DNA of 64,000 bases. Origin: JBAZHE01 sp041652555. Lineage in GTDB: Bacteria > Patescibacteriota > Patescibacteriia > Patescibacteriales > WJLG01. Made by a program: the position numbers and the translations under genes. How positions within the stretch are numbered: position 1 is the first letter of the stretch; each line of letters starts with the position of its first letter. This document shows positions 49,780-58,370 of this stretch, in pieces. A model generated the notes under the pieces. It was given only the letters and a program-made list of their open reading frames with translations. It had not been told where the DNA came from and ran no database searches. The stretch lies in contig JBAZHE010000002.1 in assembly GCA_041652555.1 (NCBI GenBank), forward strand, positions 1 through 64,000, given 5' to 3'.

Positions 49780-51879
49780 ATGATTTTGGAAAAATGGAGA
49801 AAAAAAGAGCGCGGTTTTCAAAAGAGAGGCAATAATCGCATTAATTTTTTAATCGCGATTGTTTTTTTATTTAGCCTGTTAATCGCCTGCCAACTTTTTT
49901 GTCTGCAAGTCATATCTTACGGTGATTATTCCGCCATGGCTTCTGGTCAGCATGAAGTTGAAAGCAAGCTTTTGCCTGAAAGAGGAGAAATATTTATCCA
50001 GGAAAACAAAAATAGTGAAGAAATTTTTTACCCCTTTGCCATTAACAAGGAGTATGCGCTAATTTATGTCATACCCAACCAGATAAATGATCAGGCGGTT
50101 TCGGAAAAGATTGCTTCGGCTTTATTTGAAGTCTTGGATCGTCCGACGGCGGAAATGGAGGTGGAGAATCTTTTTAAACAGAAAGATCTGGCTGAGTTGA
50201 ATTATCAATTATCCCTTTTGATTGGTTTACCAGCAGAGGAAAGGGCGGTTCGAGAGAAAGAGGTTAGAAAAAATCTTGATATTTTGCATAGCGATAAAAC
50301 CTGGCGAGCAACGCAGGCAGATGATAAAAAAACAGAACTGGAGAAAAAGAAGCAAGAAAAAATTTCCGGCTATTATCCGATATTAAACAAAGGCAACGAT
50401 CCTTATGAGCCGATACAAAAAAAAGTTGGCGAGGAAGAATTGAAAAAACTTTATGCCATTTTGCTTTCCGGTTCCGGAAAAGATTATAAAACTTCAGATT
50501 TTATCTTAAGAAGCGGAAAAATTTGTTTTGAGCAAGATTCTGTGACCGAAGATTCTTGTGAAGAAGTGATTATACCCGGGATTTCCCAGGAGATGGAATC
50601 TTATCGTTATTATCCGGAAAATAATATCGGCTCCCATCTTTTAGGCTTTGTCCGTACGGAAAACGGTGAGAATAGCGGTAGCTATGGTTTGGAAGGATTT
50701 TTTAATAAAGAATTATCTGGCGTTTCCGGTTCGCTTAAATCAGAATTTGGCGCGAGAAGAAATATTATAATTTTAAACGGCCGGGAATATGTCGCGCCAC
50801 AAAATGGCAAGGATTTAGTTTTAACCATTGATCGCAGTGTGGAATATTTCGCTTGCCAAAAATTGAAAGAAGCGCTAGAACAGGAAGAAGCGGAAAAGGG
50901 CGATGTGGTTATTGTTGATCCTACGACCGGAGCGATCATTGCAATGTGCTCTTTCCCTGATTTTGATCCTAATAATTTCTCTTCGGTGAAAGAAATGTCT
51001 TTTTTTAATAATCCGGCTATTTTTGAGCAGTATGAACCGGGCTCGGTTTTTAAAGCTGTTACCATGGCCGCGGCCTTGGATGCTGGTAATGTTGTGCCAA
51101 CTACTATTTATAACGATACTGGTAGCGTTAAGAAAAAGGGCTGGAATCAACCAATAAAAAATTCTGATTTTGAGACTAAGGGTGCGCATGGTTGGACAGA
51201 TATGAGTAAAATTTTAGAATTGTCTTTAAATGTCGGCGCAATTTTTTTACGCGAACAATTAGGTGAAAAACCATTTGTTGAATATGTGAAAAAATTCGGT
51301 TTTGGCGAAAAGACTGGGGTAGAATTGGAGGGCGAGAGTAGTGGTGATATTAGTAATGTGGTACGCAAAAAGCCGGCTGAGATTGATTTGGACACCGCTT
51401 CTTTTGGTCAAGCTATTACAGTGACACCCTTACAGATGGTGATGTCCTACGCCGCTCTGGCTAACGGCGGAGTCTTAATGAAACCTTTTTTGGTTAAGGA
51501 AATAATTAATGAAGATGGTAGTCGCGACATAACTAAGTCCAATGAGGTGCGTCGTGTTGTCTCGGAAAAAGTCGCTAATTTAACTATTGGAATGTTGATT
51601 AATGTTGTAGAATATGGCCATGCTAAAAAAGCGCAGATTCCAGGGTATTTTATCGGTGGTAAAACAGGCACAGCGCAAATTCCTGATAAAAGTGGCTATT
51701 CCAATGACACTATCCATACTTTTATTGCGATTGCGCCGGCAAATGATCCGAAGTTTGTTATTTTAACCAAGATAAATAAGCCGAAAAAATCAGTTTTCGC
51801 CGAGACTTCTGTTGTACCCCTGGCTAAGGAGATAATGGATTTTATGCTAAGATATTATCAAGTACCAAAAGAACGATAA
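49780..51879 (+). CDS. ftsI: Septal peptidoglycan transpeptidase (FtsI/PBP2 family)
   Basis: 699 residues: a cytoplasmic tail, one membrane span (about 22-43), a dimerisation/pedestal region and the penicillin-binding transpeptidase domain. The catalytic motifs are S422-x-x-K425 (GSVFK), S482-L-N484 and K628-T-G. The protein is longer than most FtsI (about 580), mainly from a Lys/Glu-rich insert around residues 105-225. It cross-links septal wall and sits in the division cluster. Confidence 0.93.
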   Translation: MILEKWRKKERGFQKRGNNRINFLIAIVFLFSLLIACQLFCLQVISYGDYSAMASGQHEVESKLLPERGEIFIQENKNSEEIFYPFAINKEYALIYVIPNQINDQAVSEKIASALFEVLDRPTAEMEVENLFKQKDLAELNYQLSLLIGLPAEERAVREKEVRKNLDILHSDKTWRATQADDKKTELEKKKQEKISGYYPILNKGNDPYEPIQKKVGEEELKKLYAILLSGSGKDYKTSDFILRSGKICFEQDSVTEDSCEEVIIPGISQEMESYRYYPENNIGSHLLGFVRTENGENSGSYGLEGFFNKELSGVSGSLKSEFGARRNIIILNGREYVAPQNGKDLVLTIDRSVEYFACQKLKEALEQEEAEKGDVVIVDPTTGAIIAMCSFPDFDPNNFSSVKEMSFFNNPAIFEQYEPGSVFKAVTMAAALDAGNVVPTTIYNDTGSVKKKGWNQPIKNSDFETKGAHGWTDMSKILELSLNVGAIFLREQLGEKPFVEYVKKFGFGEKTGVELEGESSGDISNVVRKKPAEIDLDTASFGQAITVTPLQMVMSYAALANGGVLMKPFLVKEIINEDGSRDITKSNEVRRVVSEKVANLTIGMLINVVEYGHAKKAQIPGYFIGGKTGTAQIPDKSGYSNDTIHTFIAIAPANDPKFVILTKINKPKKSVFAETSVVPLAKEIMDFMLRYYQVPKER

Positions 51880-51880
51880 A

Positions 51881-51895
51881 TTATCAATCTTCAAT
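51881..51895 (-). repeat. Dispersed intergenic repeat, inverted copy
   Basis: TTATCAATCTTCAAT between ftsI and murF, the reverse complement of the first 15 bases of the copy at 24139. Confidence 0.55.
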
Positions 51896-51915
51896 TATCA
51901 ATTTAAAACAAGGCT

Positions 51916-53208
51916 ATGATTAAGAAAATAATTATTTGGAAATTAAAGTTTTTTTCCAGAGCGATTCTAAAAAAGTATCAGCCGAGAGTTATCGGCATAA
52001 CCGGGTCGGTTGGGAAGACTAGTGCGCGTGAGGCTATTTTTTGCGTGGTTAAGCAAAAATTTAATTCTCGGCAAAGTGTTAAGAATTATAATAATGAATT
52101 TGGTTTGCCACTGTCTATTATTGGCACTATTAAATCTCCGGGAAAAAATCTTTTTGGCTGGGTAATTGTTTTTTTGTCGGCTCTAGGGTTGATATTATTT
52201 AGAGATAAAAATTATCCAGAAGTTTTAGTTTTAGAAATGGGTGTTGATAAACCTGGTGATATGGATTATCTGAATAGTATTATTGCTTGCGACATTGCAG
52301 TGCTTACAGGTGTTGGCGAATCGCATTTGGAGAATTTTTCTTCTAAAGAAAAACTAGCAATTGAGAAAGGTAAAATTTTTAATAATTTAAAGAAGGGCGG
52401 TTGGGCAATTTTTAATTTTGATAATGAAAAATCCGTAGCACTTGCAAATGAAGTAAAAAATAAAAAAATTAGTTATAGTTTTGGGAGCGGAACAGAGATG
52501 CACGCTGATGATTTGATTTTTAAATTTTCTGGTGACAAGAAGGTGGAGAATCTATCCGGATTATCTTTTAGAATTAATTATAGTGGCTCTAGCGTAGTAG
52601 TGAATATGGCAAAAATTGCCGGTAAGCCAGCGGTTTATGCCTCTTTGGCTGCTACCGCTGTTGGTGTAGTCTTGGGACTGGACTTGGAAGATATTGCTTT
52701 GTCTTTGGGTGGTTTAGAGTCCGTAGCTGGACGGATGAAGCTGATTCCTGGAATAAAAAATACGATTATTATTGATGATACTTATAATGCTTCACCTGAT
52801 TCTTGTTTGGCGGCTATTGATTTTATTGCGCGAATAGAGACGGACGAGCCGTTTCGTCGTGTAGCTATTTTGGGTGATATGTTGGAACTCGGTTCTTATA
52901 GTGAGGCGGGGCATAGATTAGTTGGTCGAGCTTTGGCTGGAGCTGAATTTGATTTGCTTGTAACTTCTGGAGAAATATCTCGTGACATTAATCGTGGCGC
53001 GATAGAGGCTGGAATGAGTGAGGATAAGGTTTTTAATTTTGCTAATAATTTGGCAGCCGGAAAATTTGCTCAAGACAGAATAAAAAAAGGCGACCTTATT
53101 CTAATTAAAGGCTCACAGGGGGCGCGCATGGAAAAAGTAGTCAAAGAGTTAATGGCCGATCCGCTTTTGGCAGAAAAATTATTATGTAGACAGAGAGATT
53201 TTAAATGA
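51916..53208 (+). CDS. murF: UDP-MurNAc-tripeptide--D-Ala-D-Ala ligase (MurF-like)
   Basis: 430 residues, Mur ligase three-domain plan. The ATP loop GSVGKTS is at residues 30-36, the central domain carries VLTGVGESHLENFSSKEKLA, and the C-terminal domain has DDTYNASPDS and ILGDMLELGSYSEAGH, phrases typical of MurF. The N-terminal UDP-binding domain is nearly lacking, so it is shorter than usual, but the rest is intact. It adds D-Ala-D-Ala to the wall precursor. It ends the mraZ-led cluster. Confidence 0.88.
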   Translation: MIKKIIIWKLKFFSRAILKKYQPRVIGITGSVGKTSAREAIFCVVKQKFNSRQSVKNYNNEFGLPLSIIGTIKSPGKNLFGWVIVFLSALGLILFRDKNYPEVLVLEMGVDKPGDMDYLNSIIACDIAVLTGVGESHLENFSSKEKLAIEKGKIFNNLKKGGWAIFNFDNEKSVALANEVKNKKISYSFGSGTEMHADDLIFKFSGDKKVENLSGLSFRINYSGSSVVVNMAKIAGKPAVYASLAATAVGVVLGLDLEDIALSLGGLESVAGRMKLIPGIKNTIIIDDTYNASPDSCLAAIDFIARIETDEPFRRVAILGDMLELGSYSEAGHRLVGRALAGAEFDLLVTSGEISRDINRGAIEAGMSEDKVFNFANNLAAGKFAQDRIKKGDLILIKGSQGARMEKVVKELMADPLLAEKLLCRQRDFK

Positions 53209-53240
53209 TAAATGGTAGATGATAAATAAAAAAGCAATTC

Positions 53241-53269
53241 TTGACTATTTATTTTTTTTTGCTTATATT
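53241..53269 (+). promoter_or_regulatory. Promoter of the sugar nucleotidyltransferase gene
   Basis: TTGACT at 53241-53246, 17-nt spacer, TATATT at 53264-53269. Eight bases remain to ATG 53278, so the message is probably leaderless. Confidence 0.65.
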
Positions 53270-53277
53270 ATTGTAAT

Positions 53278-54009
53278 ATGAATATGAAAGGGATTATTTT
53301 GGCTGGGGGGCAGGGGACAAGGCTTCGTCCGCTTACCTATGTGACCAATAAACAGCTTTTACCGGTTTATAATAAGCCGATGATTTATTATCCTTTAAAC
53401 ACTCTTTTAAAGGCTGGGATCAAGAATATTTTGATAATCTCCGGTCCAGATAAAATTGGCGATTTTTCTGATTTATTAGGTTCAGGAAGAAAACTTGGTG
53501 CCAAAATTTCTTATGAAATTCAAGACGAGCCACGTGGCTTGGCTGAGGCTTTTATTCTTGGTGAAGATTTTATTGGTAAGAGTAATGTCGCGATGATTTT
53601 GGGAGATAATATTTTTGAAGATGATTTTTCCGAAGAATTAAAGAATTTTAAATCAGGAGGGAAGATTTTTTTGAAAAAAGTTTCTGACCCGGAGCGTTTC
53701 GGTGTGGCAGAATTAAATTCTCGCGGTGGAATAAAAAAAATAGTAGAAAAGCCAAAAAAACATATTTCCGATCAGGCGATTACCGGTCTTTATGTTTATG
53801 ATAGTCGCTCCGTCGAAATAGCAAAAAATATAAAACCAAGCTCTCGTGGTGAATTAGAAATTGTTGATATTCATAATTGGTATTTAAAAAATAACGAACT
53901 TGATTATACAAAAGTGAAAGGTAAATGGCTTGACGTTGGAACTTTTGATAGTTTGCTTCAAGCACAAAATTTTGCCAAAGAAAAAATGCAAGGGAAAATG
54001 GTGATATGA
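53278..54009 (+). CDS. Sugar-1-phosphate nucleotidyltransferase (RmlA-like, short)
   Basis: 243 residues. The nucleotide-binding signature LAGGQGTRLRPLTYVTNKQLLPV is at the N-terminus, and LGDNIFEDDF and EKPKKHISDQAITGLYVYD are as in glucose-1-phosphate thymidylyltransferases. It lacks the C-terminal extension of classical RmlA (about 290). It would make an NDP-sugar donor for the local glycosyltransferases. A second ATG at 53284 is an alternative start. The 3' end overlaps the next gene by 4 bp. Confidence 0.85.
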   Translation: MNMKGIILAGGQGTRLRPLTYVTNKQLLPVYNKPMIYYPLNTLLKAGIKNILIISGPDKIGDFSDLLGSGRKLGAKISYEIQDEPRGLAEAFILGEDFIGKSNVAMILGDNIFEDDFSEELKNFKSGGKIFLKKVSDPERFGVAELNSRGGIKKIVEKPKKHISDQAITGLYVYDSRSVEIAKNIKPSSRGELEIVDIHNWYLKNNELDYTKVKGKWLDVGTFDSLLQAQNFAKEKMQGKMVI

Positions 54010-54959
54010 TAAAAGTTATAGTTGGATTTATTATTTATAACAATCATACGGCTAAGTATTTGCCGGATTTTTTGGGGTCTTTAAAAAATCAAACGACTCA
54101 AAATTTTAAGATTGTTGCTTTTAATAATGGGGATGAAGATGGTTCTAATTTGGAGTATATTAAAAATAATTTTCCAGAAATAGAAATTTTGGGGACTGGA
54201 GAGAATATTGGTTTTGCTCGTGCCTATAATCAGATGATAAAAAAAGCGGTTAATGATGGTGCTGATTATTTTTTTATCACCAATCCAGATATAGTTTATA
54301 ATTCTAATGTTTTGGAAAAATTAGTTGAGCGGTTAAATAGTAATATGGAACTAGGGGCAGTTTGTCCAAAACTTTTGCGTTGGGATTTTGATAAAAAAAT
54401 TAAAACAGGCTTTATTGATTCTCTAGGGCTTAATTTAAAAACTGGTTTAAAATTTTATGACGTCGGTCAGGGTGAAAAAGACTCTGCTCTATTTTCCCAA
54501 GAAAAAATTATTGGTCCAGGAGGTGCGTCTGGATTGTGGCGAATTAAGACTTTGGAAAAAATAAAAGAAGGTGAGAATTATTTTGATGAGCGGATGTTTA
54601 TGTATAAAGAAGATTGTGATTTGACCTATCGTTTACATCTCAGTGGTGATAAAGCCAAATTTGTTTCGGAGGCTATTGGCTGGCATGATCGGACGGTAGC
54701 GATTTTCGGAAAAGGGGATTTGGCTGTTATTCTCGCTCGCGCTAAAAAATCTCCATTAGTTCGCTGTTGGTCGGTTATTAATCAAGAAATATTATTTAAA
54801 AAATACTGGTCATTGCAATCCTGGCAATCAAAATTAGCCATAACTATTTATCGTTTAAAAGTTTTTGTCTGGATAATATTTGCGGAGAGGTTTTTGCTAA
54901 AAGAGTATTTGACTATCAAGAAAATAAAGAGTAATCTTAACTGCTTTAAAAAAGATTAA
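54006..54959 (+). CDS. Glycosyltransferase family 2
   Basis: 317 residues with GT-A fold. The N-terminal Rossmann part is followed by the acidic metal-binding FFITNPDIVY (DxD-like), and the conserved region IGPGGASGLWRIKTLEKI...FDERMFMYKEDCDLTYRLHLSG is typical of the rhamnosyltransferase-like GT2 group. A hydrophobic C-terminal helix suggests membrane contact. Coupled by a 4-bp overlap to the nucleotidyltransferase gene. Confidence 0.9.
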   Translation: MIKVIVGFIIYNNHTAKYLPDFLGSLKNQTTQNFKIVAFNNGDEDGSNLEYIKNNFPEIEILGTGENIGFARAYNQMIKKAVNDGADYFFITNPDIVYNSNVLEKLVERLNSNMELGAVCPKLLRWDFDKKIKTGFIDSLGLNLKTGLKFYDVGQGEKDSALFSQEKIIGPGGASGLWRIKTLEKIKEGENYFDERMFMYKEDCDLTYRLHLSGDKAKFVSEAIGWHDRTVAIFGKGDLAVILARAKKSPLVRCWSVINQEILFKKYWSLQSWQSKLAITIYRLKVFVWIIFAERFLLKEYLTIKKIKSNLNCFKKD

Positions 54960-54962
54960 TTT

Positions 54963-54982
54963 AAGGGGGTTTTAACTCCCTT
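54963..54982 (+). terminator. Terminator after the GT2 gene
   Basis: AGGGGGTT - TT - AACTCCCT, followed by TTTTCTTTTTT; three bases after the stop codon. Confidence 0.7.
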
Positions 54983-54992
54983 TTCTTTTTTC

Positions 54993-55020
54993 TTGACTTT
55001 TCTGCGGATTTTGTTATAAT
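54993..55020 (+). promoter_or_regulatory. Promoter of rplU
   Basis: TTGACT at 54993-54998, 16-nt spacer, perfect TATAAT at 55015-55020 with extended -10 TGT. Confidence 0.8.
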
Positions 55021-55024
55021 GTAT

Positions 55025-55043
55025 AACAGCTTGAAAGAGCTGT
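55025..55043 (+). promoter_or_regulatory. Leader hairpin of rplU
   Basis: AACAGCT - TGAAAG - AGCTGTT followed by TTTTATTT, near the predicted RNA 5' end. Possible attenuator or L21 autoregulatory site. Confidence 0.45.
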
Positions 55044-55070
55044 TTTTATTTATAAGTTTTTCTTAAAAAT

Positions 55071-55379
55071 ATGGCTAAAATTGCTGTTATTTTGGCTGGC
55101 GGTAAACAATACGTTGTTTCAGCTGGACAAGAATTAAAAATTGAAAAGATTGAAAAAGAAGTCGGCGACAAAATAAAGCTCGAAGCTCTTTTGGTTGCTG
55201 ATGACGCAAAAGTTTCTCTTGGTAAACCATCTTTGGGCGAAAAAGTTGAAGCTGAAGTTGTTGAACAAGGACGATCTAAAAAAGTCTCTGTAATGAAGTT
55301 TAAAAGCAAGGTTAGATATCGCCGCAACGTCGGCCATCACCAGGCTTTTACAAAGGTGAAAATAAACTCTATCGCATAA
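55071..55379 (+). CDS. rplU: 50S ribosomal protein L21
   Basis: 102 residues, standard length; begins MAKIAVILAGGKQYVVSAGQELKIEKI and ends with RNA-binding RRNVGHHQAFTKVKINSI. No rpmA (L27) gene follows, unlike the usual arrangement; a bidirectional terminator separates it from recR. Confidence 0.95.
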   Translation: MAKIAVILAGGKQYVVSAGQELKIEKIEKEVGDKIKLEALLVADDAKVSLGKPSLGEKVEAEVVEQGRSKKVSVMKFKSKVRYRRNVGHHQAFTKVKINSIA

Positions 55380-55386
55380 TAGATTT

Positions 55387-55428
55387 AAAATAAAATCAGC
55401 CCAGATTAATCAGGGCTGATTTTATTTT
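55387..55428. terminator. Bidirectional terminator between rplU and recR
   Basis: AAAATAAAATCAGCCC and GGGCTGATTTTATTTT form a 16-bp stem around a 10-base loop; usable from both sides. Confidence 0.9.
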
Positions 55429-56035
55429 AAACTTCACTTCTATTTTTTAGAGCATTGTTTATGGTCATTTCGTCGGCGTATTCAATGTCAGAGCCCATGG
55501 CTAGGCCACGAGCTAGTCGGGTGATTTTTACTTTTTCTTCTTTTAATATTTTAGCTAAATAAAGAGAAGTTGTTTCACCTTCTATCGTAGGTGAGAGTGC
55601 TAAAATTATCTCTTTAATTTCGCCATTGCGTATACGTTTAATTAAAGCGGCGATGTTCGTTTTGTCGACATCAATACCCTCTTGTGGCCTTAAATTGCGT
55701 CCTAAAAGGAAATAAAGGCCATTATAGCGTTTGCCAGACTCAATGGCAAGCATTTCCGGTTGAGTAGCAACGACGCAAATTGTGCCTCGGTCTCTATTTC
55801 GATCAGCGCAGATTTTACAGACTAAAGATTCGGATATAGAAAGGCAAGATTGGCAAATTTTTAAATCTTTTTTTAAATTAGCAACATCGCCTGACAGTTT
55901 AGCTAAAAATTCTTTAGGCTGTTTTAATAAATAAAAAACATAACGTTGAGCGGTTTTTGGCCCGACGGTTGGTAGTTCCGATAAGTCATTAATTAAATTT
56001 TGAATATTTTTAGGAAACTGCATGCTTAGCTTCAA
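55427..56035 (-). CDS. recR: Recombination protein RecR
   Basis: 202 residues. Helix-hairpin-helix region (LSELPTVGPKTAQRYVFYLL), a four-cysteine zinc site C61/C64/C73/C76, and a Toprim domain (ICVVATQPEMLAIE). With RecF/RecO it loads RecA at gaps. It is last in the minus-strand set dnaB-ybaB-recR; an internal ATG four codons in is an alternative start. Confidence 0.95.
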   Translation of the reverse strand: MKLSMQFPKNIQNLINDLSELPTVGPKTAQRYVFYLLKQPKEFLAKLSGDVANLKKDLKICQSCLSISESLVCKICADRNRDRGTICVVATQPEMLAIESGKRYNGLYFLLGRNLRPQEGIDVDKTNIAALIKRIRNGEIKEIILALSPTIEGETTSLYLAKILKEEKVKITRLARGLAMGSDIEYADEMTINNALKNRSEV

Positions 56036-56123
56036 GACTTTAATTTAAGATGATTAATAATTTGCCTGCCCTGACTCGTAGTGAGTCTTGTCGAACTAGC
56101 TTGTTGAAGGGATGATTGAAGAT

Positions 56124-56399
56124 TTAACCTAATCCTGGGATTCCGCCCATGCCTTTCATTTTTTCGGCCATGGCGCGCTGGGCTTTTTTAATAGTTTCAT
56201 TAAAAATATCCGGTAACCTTTTTTCCAGTTCTTCTTTGGACATTTCTTTTTCCAAAGTAATCGTTTTAACATTCATGTTGCCGTCCATAGTAATCTTAAT
56301 CCCATTTCTTTCCTCGTTAATCATTACGCCAGATAAGGCGCTTTGAATGTTTTTGGCCTGACTACGCAGATCTTTGAGTTGTTTTAATTTTTCAAACAT
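56124..56399 (-). CDS. ybaB: YbaB/EbfC family nucleoid-associated protein
   Basis: 91 residues: a long N-terminal helix, beta-strands with GIKITMDGNMNVKTITL and a Gly/Met-rich tail GMGGIPGLG. It forms a dimeric DNA-binding protein. Adjacency to recR is conserved in many bacteria. The 88-bp gap to recR carries a short hairpin (ACTCGTAGTGAGT) and sequence resembling the dispersed intergenic repeats of this group. Confidence 0.92.
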   Translation of the reverse strand: MFEKLKQLKDLRSQAKNIQSALSGVMINEERNGIKITMDGNMNVKTITLEKEMSKEELEKRLPDIFNETIKKAQRAMAEKMKGMGGIPGLG

Positions 56400-56418
56400 A
56401 TTTTATTTAGTTAGTTAT

Positions 56419-57813
56419 TTAAAATTCAGGTGGCGCCTCTCCCTGGTCATGTTTAGAAATATTTTTAAAACTGGTCATTTCAGAATCAAAATAGAGATCA
56501 ACTTTACCGGTTGGGCCGTTGCGGTGCTTGGCGATATAGATTTGCGTTAAATGTTTTTCTTCTTCGGTTAGCTCATCAAAAGAATAATGTCGATCAGCGG
56601 CTTTGCGATAAATAAACATTACCACATCGGCGTCTTGTTCGATAGAGCCGGAGTCGCGCAAGTGTGACAAGCGAGGAATAGCTGGTTTTTCCGCTTCGGC
56701 CGCACGAGACAGCTGAGAAAGAGCTAGTACGGGAACATTAAGTTCGCGAGCAATGCCTTTTAGACCGCGGGAGATTTCCGCTACTTCTTGAACGCGGTTG
56801 TCGCCGTATTTTCCTCGGCCTTCCATTAATTGTAAATAATCAATTACGATTAAACCCAGCCCCTTTTCCAGTTTTAAACGGCGCGCTTTGGCGCGGATGT
56901 CCATTACTGTGGAGGCGGAGGAGTCGTCTATGTAAATAGAGGCTTCTGATAATTGTCCCATGGCTTCGCCGATGCGGGAAAAATCATTTTCACTGTCGTG
57001 GTCGGAAAGATTTCCGGTGCGCATTTTCCATAAAGAAACGCCAGCCTGTGCACAAAGCATTCTGTCCACAAGCTGTTCCTTACTCATTTCCAGAGAAAAG
57101 ATGCCGACAGTCTCTTTAGTTTTAACAGCGGCTTGGCGGGCAATATCCAAAGCCAAAGAGGTTTTTCCTACTGAAGGGCGGGCAGCGAGAATTATTAAGT
57201 CTGATTTTTGCAGGCCGGCCAAAAGATTATCAAGATCAGGATAGCCGGTTGGCAAGCCACGCAATTTTCCGCCTTGTTTATGCAGTTCATCTATTCTTTC
57301 AAAGGCTTGAGCAAGCAAACTGTCAATCGGCAAAAAGGCGCCACGCGAATAATTTTGTGAGATTTCAAAAATCTTTTTTTCCGTTTCATCCAAGATGATA
57401 TCAATGTCATCTTCTTCGTTAAAACTTAATTCAGAAATTTCCGCCGCGGCTGAGGCTAAGCGCCTTAAAGTCGCTTTGTGGCTGATTATTTTGGCGTAGT
57501 TATCAGCATTAGAGGCGGTGGAAACAAAGTTTGATAATTGTGCTAGATATGTTCGTCCGCCAACGGCTGTTAATTGATTTTTTGATTCTAATTTATTAGA
57601 CAGAGTCAAAATATCTATCGGCTCTTGTTTGGCAAAAAGATCGCGGGCTGTCTGAAAAATTATTCGATGCGTGTCTTTGTAGAAATCTTTTTCTGAAACG
57701 ATATCTATTATTTTGACAATAGCATTTTTGTCTAACAAAAGACAAGAAAGCAGTGATTGTTCAGCTTCAATGTTTTGTGGCGGTAATTTACCAATATTTT
57801 CTTGTCCAGGCAT
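56419..57813 (-). CDS. dnaB: Replicative DNA helicase DnaB
   Basis: 464 residues from ATG 57813. An in-frame start 40 codons upstream is rejected because DnaB begins just before PPQNIEAEQSLLSCLLLD and the upstream stretch is low-complexity. N-terminal domain to about 150, linker, then the RecA-like hexameric motor with Walker A ARPSVGKTS and the H3/H4 motifs (LIVIDYLQLMEG, HLRDSGSIEQDADVVMFIYR). It unwinds the replication fork. Confidence 0.96.
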   Translation of the reverse strand: MPGQENIGKLPPQNIEAEQSLLSCLLLDKNAIVKIIDIVSEKDFYKDTHRIIFQTARDLFAKQEPIDILTLSNKLESKNQLTAVGGRTYLAQLSNFVSTASNADNYAKIISHKATLRRLASAAAEISELSFNEEDDIDIILDETEKKIFEISQNYSRGAFLPIDSLLAQAFERIDELHKQGGKLRGLPTGYPDLDNLLAGLQKSDLIILAARPSVGKTSLALDIARQAAVKTKETVGIFSLEMSKEQLVDRMLCAQAGVSLWKMRTGNLSDHDSENDFSRIGEAMGQLSEASIYIDDSSASTVMDIRAKARRLKLEKGLGLIVIDYLQLMEGRGKYGDNRVQEVAEISRGLKGIARELNVPVLALSQLSRAAEAEKPAIPRLSHLRDSGSIEQDADVVMFIYRKAADRHYSFDELTEEEKHLTQIYIAKHRNGPTGKVDLYFDSEMTSFKNISKHDQGEAPPEF

Positions 57814-57927
57814 AAAGATTAGAAAGTTTAATAGACTTATTATAAGCGAGACCGCCAGCTTTGGCAAGGCGCGTTTCTTGTGCGTTAACTGTTGAAAAAG
57901 GCCATAAAAACTAGAAAAATACCCCCT

Positions 57928-57933
57928 TGTCAA
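57928..57933 (-). promoter_or_regulatory. Possible -35 of dnaB
   Basis: TTGACA on the minus strand, about 115 nt upstream of the dnaB ATG. The corresponding -10 (TTTTTA-like, 17 nt on) is weak. Nothing else was seen in 57934-58044. Confidence 0.35.
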
Positions 57934-58044
57934 AGTTAAAATTATTTGTTATTGTTTAAATTAAAGAAAAATCTCCTTTTGGAGTTTATTTTTTTGTTAA
58001 AATAATTGACAATTGTTAATCAAAGATTGATAATTAAATTAAGA

Positions 58045-58117
58045 GCGCCCATAGCTCAGCTGGTAGAGCAACTCCCTTTTAAGGAGATGGTCACAGGTTC
58101 GAATCCTGTTGGGCGCA
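58045..58117 (+). tRNA. tRNA-Lys (anticodon TTT)
   Basis: 73 nt. Acceptor GCGCCCA/TGGGCGC, D arm with AGCTCAGCTGGTAGAGC, anticodon loop CTTTTAA giving TTT, T arm ACAGG-TTCGAAT-CCTGT, discriminator A. One mismatch at the top of the anticodon stem. CCA not encoded. Followed 31 nt later by tRNA-Thr. Confidence 0.96.
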
Positions 58118-58119
58118 CA

Positions 58120-58138
58120 ATTGAAGATTGATAATTGA
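58120..58138 (+). repeat. Dispersed intergenic repeat, copy 3
   Basis: 19 bases identical to 24139-24157, located between tRNA-Lys and tRNA-Thr. Confidence 0.6.
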
Positions 58139-58148
58139 TAGTTTTTTT

Positions 58149-58221
58149 GCCACCCTAGCTCAGCTGGTAGAGCAACAGTTTTGTAAACTGTGGGTCGTCG
58201 GTTCGAACCCGACGGGTGGCT
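58149..58221 (+). tRNA. tRNA-Thr (anticodon TGT)
   Basis: 73 nt. Acceptor GCCACCC/GGGTGGC, anticodon stem ACAGT/ACTGT with loop TTTGTAA giving TGT, and T arm GTCGG-TTCGAAC-CCGAC. CCA not encoded. Probably cotranscribed with tRNA-Lys. Confidence 0.96.
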
Positions 58222-58268
58222 CATTTCAAAATACGAATTACAAAGTTCGAAGTTCTAATTTATACTAG

Positions 58269-58288
58269 ACGGGTTGCCCCCGTTTTTT
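58269..58288 (+). terminator. Terminator of the tRNA pair
   Basis: ACGGG - TTGCC - CCCGT followed by TTTTTG. Confidence 0.7.
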
Positions 58289-58308
58289 GTTTGTTTAGTA
58301 AATTTTAT

Positions 58309-58337
58309 TTGACAACCTTATTATTTTATTCTAATAT
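58309..58337 (+). promoter_or_regulatory. Promoter of the GH-like protein gene
   Basis: Perfect TTGACA at 58309-58314, 17-nt spacer, TAATAT at 58332-58337. Confidence 0.75.
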
Positions 58338-58370
58338 TATCGTAAGAATATTTTTTAATATTAGCCGATA

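Noticed and set aside
57814..57933. N-terminal extension of DnaB by 40 residues
   Set aside because: The extension is not DnaB-like and the standard start, just before PPQNIEAEQ, is at 57813.
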